Positions 8,638-15,087 of a stretch of DNA of 26,548 nt are shown here, one piece after another (within the stretch, counting starts at the first letter, position 1; every line of letters starts with the position of its first letter). The notes below the pieces were generated by a model that saw only the letters and a program-made list of their open reading frames with translations, was not told the DNA's origin and made no database searches. Both the position numbers and the translations under genes were made by a program. The stretch is from Streptosporangiaceae bacterium (GTDB lineage: Bacteria > Actinomycetota > Actinomycetes > Streptosporangiales > Streptosporangiaceae), in the NCBI GenBank assembly GCA_030041195.1, contig JASHOI010000309.1, positions 1 through 26,548 of the forward strand, given 5' to 3'.

Positions 8638-8653
8638 CGTTGACCACCGTACA
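8634..8653. promoter_or_regulatory. Operator-like inverted repeat, copy 2 (TGTACG-N8-CGTACA)
   Basis: Half-sites TGTACG (8634-8639) and CGTACA (8648-8653) are perfectly complementary around an eight-base spacer. The same stretch includes a further nested dyad, TCAACGTAC (8621-8629) with GTACGTTGA (8635-8643), and is followed by the palindrome ACAGTACTGT (8651-8660). It lies between the divergent XRE regulator and the small peptide gene. Confidence 0.6.
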
Positions 8654-8676
8654 GTACTGTCCTCGGCCGGTCAATC

Positions 8677-9186
8677 GTGACTGAGTTCATGAGATGCGGA
8701 CTGGCAAGATTGGCGGCTATGGCGGCGCATGAGGCGGGAGACGATCGGGATTCGCCCGTGCAGCAGCCACGTCCCGCTTCGGCGCCCGGGTACTCCGTCA
8801 ATCCACTCCAGCGGCTGATCCTGCAGCGGCTGCGCGAACGCGGCTGGTCCTACGGCACGGTCGCGAGGCGCGGCGGGATGCCGCGGTCCACCGTCTACAC
8901 GCTGGCCACGAGGCGGAACCTGGCCAGGCCGCCACGCCCGGCCACAATCGACGCGCTGGCCAAGGGCCTCGAGGTGCCGGTCTCCGCGGTCCGCGCCGCG
9001 GCAGCCGAGTCCACCGGGCTGCACTACTACGACGACGTCCCGGCCGAGCGGCGGCGGTCGGCTGACCGGGAACGGGATCTCTTGATCGGCAGCATCGACG
9101 AGCTGACGCCCGAGGACCGGCGGCATGTGGCCGCGCTGGTGGAGTCGCTGCGGACCCGGCCCGCGACCAGGCCGACGGACCGCTGA
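8677..9186 (+). CDS. XRE-type helix-turn-helix regulator
   Basis: A 169-residue soluble protein with a helix-turn-helix of the Cro/CI type at about 43-112: NPLQRLILQRLRERG, then WSYGTVARRGGMPRSTVYTLA (recognition helix near 69-78) and TIDALAKGLEVPVSAVRAAA. The C-terminal part (115-169) is charged, with DELTPEDRRHVAALVESLR, a segment common at the end of actinobacterial XRE proteins that may dimerise. It is divergent from the small peptide gene and the operators start 24-66 bases before it, so it probably controls both. The start is uncertain: GTG 8677 gives a short leader from a TACTGT -10 (8655-8660), with no clear ribosome binding site; ATG 8689 and ATG 8719 are alternatives, all upstream of the DNA-binding domain. 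Confidence 0.82.
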   Translation: MTEFMRCGLARLAAMAAHEAGDDRDSPVQQPRPASAPGYSVNPLQRLILQRLRERGWSYGTVARRGGMPRSTVYTLATRRNLARPPRPATIDALAKGLEVPVSAVRAAAAESTGLHYYDDVPAERRRSADRERDLLIGSIDELTPEDRRHVAALVESLRTRPATRPTDR

Positions 9187-9191
9187 CGCCT

Positions 9192-9245
9192 GGCCGCCCA
9201 TCTTGGGCGGCCTCGGCCGGGGCCGGGGGCGACCGCCCCCGGCCC
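9192..9245. terminator. Two tandem hairpins, bidirectional terminator
   Basis: Between the converging regulator and LysM genes lie a 9-bp perfect stem (GGCCGCCCA 9192-9200, TGGGCGGCC 9204-9212, loop TCT) and an 11-bp perfect stem (GGGCCGGGGGC 9220-9230, GCCCCCGGCCC 9235-9245, loop GACC). Neither has a T-run, as is common in GC-rich actinobacteria. Confidence 0.7.
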
Positions 9246-9263
9246 ATCTCTGTGTCGGCATCG

Positions 9264-10463
9264 CTACTCCATCGGCCAGCCCGCGGGCTCACCGAGTTGG
9301 TCGGCCAGTTCTCCGTAGGGACCTTCGGCCAGTACCAGGCGGGCGGCCCGCAAGACTGCTCTCGGGTCCTCGCCGGGCGGGCGCAATACGTAGACCGTGT
9401 CGTCGCGCCTGCTGCAGGTCACGACCAGCCGGTCATAGTCGGCGATGATGATCGGCCAGCTGGCTGGCATGCCGAGCCGGCCGGCCAGCTCGGCGTAGCG
9501 GGCCTCGGGCAGTATCAGCCGGGCCACCCGCAAAATCGTCTGCGGGTCTTCGCCCGGGGGCCTCAGCACGTAGACGGTGTTGTCGGGTTTGCTGTACGTG
9601 ACGACGAGCCGGTCATAGTCCTCCAGGACGATGCGGTCCTCGTTCGCGGCGGCTTGCCCTGGGTCCGGCTCCTGGCAGGAGTCGGCAGTGTCGAGCCCGG
9701 CAGCCTGCCGACGGAGCCGGTTCTGGCGGCTGGCCGCCAGCACCAGCTCGACGAGGAAGACGAGCCCGATAACCACGCCAGCAGCCATCAGCATCGTCTT
9801 CAGCCATTGCGGCATGCCCGCGGCAGCAGGCGTCGTGGTCCGCACCGGCCGCGGATGCGGCGGCGCTGACGGCTTTGCCGGATGCCGGTGCGGGACCGGC
9901 CTTGACGGGGGCGGGGCCGGCCTTGACGTGTGCCGGGCCGCCGGGGCCGGAACGGTGAGCACGGTTCCGGGGCGGATCGCGTTCGGATCGGGGCCGATAG
10001 CCCGCCGGTTGGCCTGGTACAAAGCTGGCCAGCCGCCGCGCACGGCCAGCGCGGCCGCGATGCCCGACAGCGTGTCACCGGCCGCGATCGTGTAGCGGAC
10101 CGGTCCTTCCTGCCCTGGCAGCACCAGGACGGTTCCGGGGTTGATGATGTTCGGGTCGGGACCGATCAGCGACCGGTTGGCCGCAAACAGTGCCGGCCAG
10201 CCGCCGCGCACGGACAGCTGCGCGGCGATGCCCGACAATGTGTCACCCTGCTGCACGACATACGTCCTGGCGGGGCCCGTGGCCCTCACCGATGTCGAGA
10301 CGACGCGCAGCGTGCTGGCCAGGGTGACCTGAGCACTACTACTCGCAATGCGGATGTTCGCCTGGGCCTGGCGGACGAATCCTTGGCTGCAGACCGTCAT
10401 CGAGACGATCAGCAGAATGCTCCAGGCGAGCACGACGCACGCGGACTTTGTCCACATACGCAC
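9264..10463 (-). CDS. LysM-domain membrane protein with tandem duplicated C-terminal module
   Basis: The 399-residue protein begins with a hydrophobic segment (about 8-27) that anchors or exports it. Two LysM domains follow at 67-117 and 122-172 (TYVVQQGDTLSGIA and RYTIAAGDTLSGIA), which bind the glycan strands of peptidoglycan. Next come a Pro-rich spacer (173-218), a membrane helix (221-245) and two consecutive copies of a 59-60-residue module (281-340 and 341-399), each DYDRLVVT, then TVYVLRPPGEDP and a helix with RLxLxE. The module's function is unknown. With two hydrophobic segments, the LysM domains would sit outside and the duplicated module inside the cell. The GTG at 10463 and the ATG two codons later are both possible starts, with AAGGAAAG upstream. 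It follows the repeat-protein gene by 90 bases on the same strand and is probably co-transcribed with it. Confidence 0.82.
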   Translation of the reverse strand: MRMWTKSACVVLAWSILLIVSMTVCSQGFVRQAQANIRIASSSAQVTLASTLRVVSTSVRATGPARTYVVQQGDTLSGIAAQLSVRGGWPALFAANRSLIGPDPNIINPGTVLVLPGQEGPVRYTIAAGDTLSGIAAALAVRGGWPALYQANRRAIGPDPNAIRPGTVLTVPAPAARHTSRPAPPPSRPVPHRHPAKPSAPPHPRPVRTTTPAAAGMPQWLKTMLMAAGVVIGLVFLVELVLAASRQNRLRRQAAGLDTADSCQEPDPGQAAANEDRIVLEDYDRLVVTYSKPDNTVYVLRPPGEDPQTILRVARLILPEARYAELAGRLGMPASWPIIIADYDRLVVTCSRRDDTVYVLRPPGEDPRAVLRAARLVLAEGPYGELADQLGEPAGWPME

Positions 10464-10553
10464 AGTGCTGTCACTTTCCTTCCTGAGGGGGATCAGCGCC
10501 GGACGTTGCTGGCCCGGACGCCGATGGCATGAGCCGGTCGGGAAGGAAAGGAC

Positions 10554-12245
10554 TTAGGCTGGCGGCACCTCCGGCAGGTACGAACGCCAGATACGCTTCG
10601 CTGCGGCACGCCGTACCAGCCACAGCAGCAAGAGAGTCAGCAGGGTCGCCAACGCGGCGCTGAAGCCACCCGGTACGCCGCTTCCGCCGCTCCCTGCGCC
10701 GCCAGATGCGCCGGCCCCGCTTGCGCTACCGCCAGCACCGGCCGTCAGCCAGGAAGGCGTCAGCGTCGACGGCATTGGTGCGCCGCTCCCCAGCTGCGCC
10801 GACAACCGGGACGCAGCCGCGCCCAGCGCTGCGGCAATGCCCCCACCCTGACGCGGGCTGGTCGTCCCCGAAACGCCGGTGCCGGACCCGCCCGCTCCCC
10901 CCGGGGTGGAGACAACCGGGGGAACGCTGCTGGTGACTGGGGCGAGCGTGCTCGTCGCAGTCGATACAACCGGAGCCAGCGCGCCGGTGAGGTCGGTGAC
11001 GACCGGGGCGAGGGCGTTGGTGGCCGGGGCGAGCGCGCCGGTGAGGTCGGTGACGACCGGGACCAGGGCGCCGGTGACGGTGGTGGTGACCGGCGCCAGA
11101 GCGTTGGTGGCCGGGGCCAGCGCGCCGGTGAGGTCGGTGACGACCGGGGCGAGGGCGCCGGTGATGGTGGTGGTGACCGGCGCCAGAGCGCCGGTGACGG
11201 CGGTGACGACCGGAGCGATTGTGCCGGTGGCTGTGGTCACGACCGGGGCGAGCGCGCTGGTGGCTGTGGTGACGACGGGGGCGATTGCGCCGGTGGCTGT
11301 GGTGACGACGGGGGCGATTGCGCCGGTGGCTGTGGTGACGACCGGGGCGACCGCGCCGGTTGCCGTTGCAAGCGCGGGGGCTAGTGCGCTGGTGGCTGTC
11401 GATGCAACGGGGGCGAGGGCAGTGGCGGCCGGGGCGACTCCGCTGGTGCTTGTTGATACCACGGGGCCGAGCGCGCCGGTTGCTGTCGATACGACCGGGG
11501 TGGGTGCGCTGGTGACCGGAGTGATCGCGCTCGTGGCCGTCGCTGCGACGGGGGCCGGGTCACTGGTGACGGGGGCGACCGCCGTGGTGGCTGCCGATGC
11601 CGCCGGGGCCAGCGCGCTGGTGACGGGGGCCAGGGTGCTGGTAGCCGGGCTCGGCGCGCTCGTCGTGTTCGTGGCGCTCGGGGGTACTTCCGGCGTTTGC
11701 GCGTTGACGGCTGGACTCGCCGTGGGGGCGGTGCCAGAGTCGGCGGCTGCGGCGCCTTGCGCCGCGGACGTGGCGACCGAGGCGACGGCGCTCGTGACCG
11801 GGGATGCGGCCGGGGTGGCAGCGGGCGGTGGCGTGGTGGCCGGGGTGCTGGCGGGAGGCGGCGTGCTTGCCGACGTGGCCGCGGTGGCTTGCGCCGCGGC
11901 CCCAGCGGCGGAGGTGGCCGTGCTCGCCGTCGGCGATGCGGGCGAGGCGCTGGCAGACGTTGGCGTGGTAGCCGAGGTCGCAGTGCCGGTGGCGGCGGTC
12001 GCCGATGGGTCCGGGGTCGCCGAGGCGGCCGGGGTGGCTGTGCTGGTGGCCGCGGTGTCTTGCGTCACCGACGTGACGGCCGAGGTCAGCGTGCCCGTGA
12101 TGGAGGAAGCGCCCGGCGAAGTGGCGGGCGGAGTTGCTGCGTGTGCCTGCCGGGAGAACACCAGCAGGACGACCAGGATCCCGGCAGCCAGAATCGCGAC
12201 CTGCGCCACTCGGCGAGCGGCGCGGCGCAAAACCAACTGCGGCAT
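10554..12245 (-). CDS. Mucin-like Ala/Thr/Pro/Val repeat surface protein
   Basis: A 563-residue low-complexity protein. It starts with a signal peptide (basic RRAARR, hydrophobic 14-30, likely cleavage after AHA at 36). A Thr/Ala/Ser/Pro-rich region follows, then a tract of an 11-residue repeat built around APVVTTATGAI, present in some 20 imperfect copies. It ends with a Gly/Ser region, one membrane helix at about 528-544 and a basic tail (RRAAAKRIWRS), like a membrane-anchored stalk without an LPxTG signal. No enzyme domain is seen. Thr density makes it a plausible O-mannosylation substrate, and a PMT-type gene lies at 15088-16656. ATG 12245 has GGGGGAG upstream and starts the signal peptide; a GTG at 12281 in the same frame lacks a binding site. 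The composition leaves several frames open on the opposite strand, so the choice of strand rests on the signal peptide, anchor and ribosome binding site. Confidence 0.78.
   Translation of the reverse strand: MPQLVLRRAARRVAQVAILAAGILVVLLVFSRQAHAATPPATSPGASSITGTLTSAVTSVTQDTAATSTATPAASATPDPSATAATGTATSATTPTSASASPASPTASTATSAAGAAAQATAATSASTPPPASTPATTPPPAATPAASPVTSAVASVATSAAQGAAAADSGTAPTASPAVNAQTPEVPPSATNTTSAPSPATSTLAPVTSALAPAASAATTAVAPVTSDPAPVAATATSAITPVTSAPTPVVSTATGALGPVVSTSTSGVAPAATALAPVASTATSALAPALATATGAVAPVVTTATGAIAPVVTTATGAIAPVVTTATSALAPVVTTATGTIAPVVTAVTGALAPVTTTITGALAPVVTDLTGALAPATNALAPVTTTVTGALVPVVTDLTGALAPATNALAPVVTDLTGALAPVVSTATSTLAPVTSSVPPVVSTPGGAGGSGTGVSGTTSPRQGGGIAAALGAAASRLSAQLGSGAPMPSTLTPSWLTAGAGGSASGAGASGGAGSGGSGVPGGFSAALATLLTLLLLWLVRRAAAKRIWRSYLPEVPPA
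10957..11660 (-). repeat. 33-bp tandem repeats inside the mucin-like gene
   Basis: Units of 33 bp encode the 11-residue repeat. Two adjacent units at 11259-11291 and 11292-11324 are identical and a third (11325-11357) is nearly so. Longer duplicated blocks are seen around 10979-11180, where a GCCGGTGAGGTCGGTGACGA segment recurs three times. Identical neighbours suggest recent slippage or unequal exchange. Confidence 0.8.
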
Positions 12246-12653
12246 GAGCAGCTCCCCCCAGCGGGAGACTGGACCAGACACTAGTGCCCATCATCAGTCA
12301 ACCGAAACCATCGCGGGCACCGTTTTTTCAAATTCTTACCGGCTACAGTCACTTAGGACTGGACACTTACGACACATCCGTTCATGAGTCGTGCGGATGC
12401 GCACAGGTCCTGAGCGAATGCTCCTCATCGGCCAGCGCCGACCGGTCCCTGCCGCGCCGACCGGGCCCAACGTCGACGACTTGCTCACGGTCTGCGATCA
12501 TCTAGCTACGCCTTAAGCTTGAGGTCGCATTCGCAAATCAGCCGCGCGGCCAGGGGTTCCTTGGCAAAGTTTTCCATACCGATCGTTAAGCTAGGAATTA
12601 ATCGGGACGGAAGTTTCCGTGCCGGTCTGGCAGAGCCAACGGAGATCCTTACC
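12246..12653. other. Gene-free, relatively AT-rich interval between divergent genes
   Basis: About 400 bases separate the divergent repeat-protein and GT-C glycosyltransferase genes. The part 12300-12640 is clearly lower in GC than the surroundings, with TTTTTT at 12325-12330, CTTAAGCTT near 12512-12520 and GGAATTAATC near 12593. TTGGCA at 12561-12566 with GTTAAG 18 bases further is a weak promoter candidate for the rightward gene; TTGACT on the minus strand near 12301 could serve the leftward gene. Open frames here lack ribosome binding sites. I see no RNA gene. Confidence 0.5.
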
Positions 12654-14258
12654 GTGCCCCTAGCAGAGCCCGCTAGCCATAAAGCCGCGGACCCGCTGGG
12701 CGACGGCCATGAAGGGCAGGATGTGCTGCCACGGCCGTTGCCCGGCTGGCTGGTCGTCGGACTGCCCGCTGTCGCCGCCCTGGTGGTAGGCGGCTACCGG
12801 CTTGGCGGCCCTTCGCTATGGCGGGACGAGGCTTACACGCTCGAAGTGGCGCGCCGCTCATTCGGCCAGATCTTCAGCCTGTTGCTGCACGTTGACGCGG
12901 TCCATGGCCCGTACTACCTGGGTATGCACGTCGTGATCAGTGTCCTGGGCACCTCGGCGGTGGCGCTCAGGCTGCCCTCGCTGATCGCCACCAGTCTCGC
13001 GGCCGGGGCGCTGGCCGCGCTGGGCCGGCGCCTGGCGCGGGCGAGCAAGCTCCCGGCTCCCTCGGTGATCGGCCTGCTGGCCGGCCTGCTGTACGTGGCC
13101 GCGCCGCAGACCACGTACTACGCACAGGACGCGCGTCCCTACGGGCTCGTCTCGCTGTTCGCGGTTGTGGCGACCTACCTGCTGCTGGTGGCCATGCAGC
13201 GGGGGGGTGAGCGGGGATGGAGCGGCGCGCGATGGTGGGCGGCGTACGCCGTCGCGATAGTGCTCACCGGGGTGGCGAGCCTGTTCGCGTTGCTGATCCT
13301 GGCCGCGCACGGCGTGACCCTGCTGTGGGCGAGGTCCCGGGCCCGGGACCGAGCTCGCCTGCTGCCCTGGCTGGCGTCGGCCGCCGTGGCCGCCGTGGTG
13401 CTGAGCCCGCTGATCGTGCTCGGCTACGGCCAGGACCGGACGCTCGGCTGGGTGGTGCGTCCCGACTCCGGCACGGTGCGCGTCATGGTTACCCTGTTCG
13501 CCGGGTCAACCGCGCTGATCCCGCTGGTGGCCGCGCTCGCCGTATGCGGCATCGCGTCGGGGCTCGGCACAGCGGCTCGCCGGCTCGAGGTCACCGCGGT
13601 CACGGTCGCGCTGCCCTGGCTGGTGCTGCCGCCGCTGATCCTGCTCGCTGCCTCGCTGATCAAGCCGGTCTACGTCGAGCGGTACGTGGTTTTCTGCCAG
13701 CCCGCGCTCGCCCTGCTGTGCGCGGCCGGCCTGGCCTGGATAGCCCGGCTGGTGGCCGCCTCAGCGGCGGGCCGCAGGACCCCGGCGCTCGCCTGGGCCG
13801 CGCCCGCGGTGATTCTCGTCGTGCTCGCGGTGGCGCTCGTCGGGCCGCAACGCGCCGTGCGGCTCACCTCGGCCCGGCCGGACAACCTCCGCGGCGTGTC
13901 GGCGGTCGTTGCCGCGAACGAGCGCCCCGGCGACGCGGTGTTCTACCTGCCGTCCGAGGCGCGGGTGGTGAGCATGGCGTACCCGGCACCGTTCCGCAAG
14001 CTCCGCGACCTGGCGCTGAAGAAGTCACCGGTGGCGTCCGACAGCCTCACCGGAACGCAGGTCTGGGCGCCGGTGCTGGCCAAGCGCTTCGCCGGGCCGC
14101 CCGCTGTGCAGCGGGTCTGGGTGGTCCAGTGGGCTGGCCAGCTGTCGGTCCGCCCGGACACCAAGGTCGGCCGCGAGGAACTGGCCCTGGTGCACCGCAT
14201 GCACCTGGTCCAGCGGTGGACGGTGCAATCGGTTGTGCTGAGCCTGTACGCGGCATAG
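12654..14258 (+). CDS. GT-C fold membrane glycosyltransferase (ArnT/PMT-like)
   Basis: A 534-residue protein with about ten hydrophobic segments and, after the first one, SLWRDEAYT with Asp58-Glu59. This acidic pair in the first extracytoplasmic loop is the catalytic signature of GT-C enzymes of the ArnT / family 39 type, which move a sugar from a polyprenyl-phosphate donor to an acceptor outside the membrane. HGPYYLGMH follows in the same loop, as in that group, and YAQDARPYGL lies in a later loop. The C-terminal 130 residues form a soluble extracytoplasmic domain. Donor and acceptor are unknown. GTG 12654 has GGAG nine bases upstream; a TTG-initiated extension to 12519 gives 45 residues without a membrane or family signature. 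It is probably monocistronic and converges on the sigma factor gene. Confidence 0.82.
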   Translation: MPLAEPASHKAADPLGDGHEGQDVLPRPLPGWLVVGLPAVAALVVGGYRLGGPSLWRDEAYTLEVARRSFGQIFSLLLHVDAVHGPYYLGMHVVISVLGTSAVALRLPSLIATSLAAGALAALGRRLARASKLPAPSVIGLLAGLLYVAAPQTTYYAQDARPYGLVSLFAVVATYLLLVAMQRGGERGWSGARWWAAYAVAIVLTGVASLFALLILAAHGVTLLWARSRARDRARLLPWLASAAVAAVVLSPLIVLGYGQDRTLGWVVRPDSGTVRVMVTLFAGSTALIPLVAALAVCGIASGLGTAARRLEVTAVTVALPWLVLPPLILLAASLIKPVYVERYVVFCQPALALLCAAGLAWIARLVAASAAGRRTPALAWAAPAVILVVLAVALVGPQRAVRLTSARPDNLRGVSAVVAANERPGDAVFYLPSEARVVSMAYPAPFRKLRDLALKKSPVASDSLTGTQVWAPVLAKRFAGPPAVQRVWVVQWAGQLSVRPDTKVGREELALVHRMHLVQRWTVQSVVLSLYAA

Positions 14259-14315
14259 GCCCGGATTGCCGGTTCCGCAGCCCCGCGGCCGCGGCCTGCA
14301 CCAGCGGCCCGGCCG

Positions 14316-14900
14316 TCAGCCGTAGAGTGCCTCCAGGCCGGGGCGCGGCGCGTACCTGGCGAGCTTCTCGCGCAGCCGGCTTCTGCCGCGGTGCAGTCGC
14401 GACATCACGGTGCCGATCGGCGTGCCCATCATCTCGGCGATCTCGCGGTACGGATAGCCCTCGATGTCGGCGAGGTAGATGGCAACCCGGAACTCGTCGG
14501 GCAGGTCGCGCAGGGCGTCCAGGATGTCGGAGTCGGCCAGCCGGTCCAGCGCCTCCGCCTCCGCCGAGCGCACCGGCCCGGACAGTCGGTCGGCGCTAAC
14601 TTGCCAGTCCTCCTGGAATTCGGCGCCGGGCGCCTGGACGGGCTCGCGGCGCCGCTTCCGGTAGGTGTTGATGAACGTGTTGGCCAGGATCCGGTGCAGC
14701 CATGCGCGCAGGTTCGTGCCCGGCCGGAACTGGTGGAACGCGACGTACGCCTTGGCGATCGTTTCCTGTACCAGGTCCTCGGCGTCGCTGGGATTCTTGG
14801 TCATGCGGAGCGCTGCCGGATAGAGCTGGCCCATGAAGGGCACAACGTCGTGCTCGAAAACTGCATTACGGTCCGGCGTCGTCAGGTCCTCGGGCCTCAT
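14316..14900 (-). CDS. ECF sigma factor of the SigR/RpoE type
   Basis: A 194-residue sigma-70 family factor with region 2 at about 20-90 ([23 protein letters not shown], then [18 protein letters not shown], which recognise the -10 and core enzyme) and region 4 at about 125-182 ([40 protein letters not shown]). The sequence is very close to Streptomyces SigR, which directs the thiol-oxidative stress response together with the zinc anti-sigma RsrA. Here no rsrA-like gene is adjacent: the gene downstream runs the other way. ATG 14900 is chosen because GGAG lies five bases upstream within a purine-rich stretch and SigR proteins begin at the same distance from region 2; a frame extension to 14975 is possible. 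The spacer between regions 2 and 4 (92-115) is ordinary. Confidence 0.9.
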   Translation of the reverse strand: MRPEDLTTPDRNAVFEHDVVPFMGQLYPAALRMTKNPSDAEDLVQETIAKAYVAFHQFRPGTNLRAWLHRILANTFINTYRKRRREPVQAPGAEFQEDWQVSADRLSGPVRSAEAEALDRLADSDILDALRDLPDEFRVAIYLADIEGYPYREIAEMMGTPIGTVMSRLHRGRSRLREKLARYAPRPGLEALYG

Positions 14901-14976
14901 CGTCGCTCCGCTCCTCCGCTGGCCGTCTCGCCAGCTCACATAGGTACTCACGTAGCTGCGGGGGCAGCTGTTCATC

Positions 14977-14999
14977 GCGTCTGTCTTCCCTATAGACGC
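14977..14999. repeat. Short inverted repeat upstream of the sigma factor gene
   Basis: GCGTCT (14977-14982) and AGACGC (14994-14999) flank an 11-base loop in the 187-base gap between the O-mannosyltransferase stop and the sigma factor start. It could be a weak regulator site or a transcript hairpin. No SigR-type GGGAAT/GTT promoter is seen around it. Confidence 0.25.
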
Positions 15000-15087
15000 A
15001 CACGATTGCGGTTGCGATGCGTGATCTGCGCAACAATGTGGTTACGCTGCGGAACCACTCAGCGTGCGTTCAGGGTTCGCCCGGCCG

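Noticed and set aside
10957..11660. CRISPR-like array
   Set aside because: The repeats are directly tandem, in frame and without unique spacers; they encode protein repeats.
10879..12387. Long open frame on the plus strand opposite the mucin-like gene
   Set aside because: It is repetitive Val/Ala/Gly-rich sequence mirroring the 33-bp repeats, has no signal peptide or ribosome binding site, and is explained by the GC-biased repeat; the minus-strand protein has signal peptide, anchor and binding site.
12284..12505. 73-codon plus-strand frame in the AT-richer gap
   Set aside because: No ribosome binding site, no domain, Ser/Arg-rich chance composition.
12593..12620. GGAAT ... GTT resembling a SigR promoter before the GT-C gene
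   Set aside because: The spacer is 14 bases, not the 18-19 required, so a SigR-type site is not supported.
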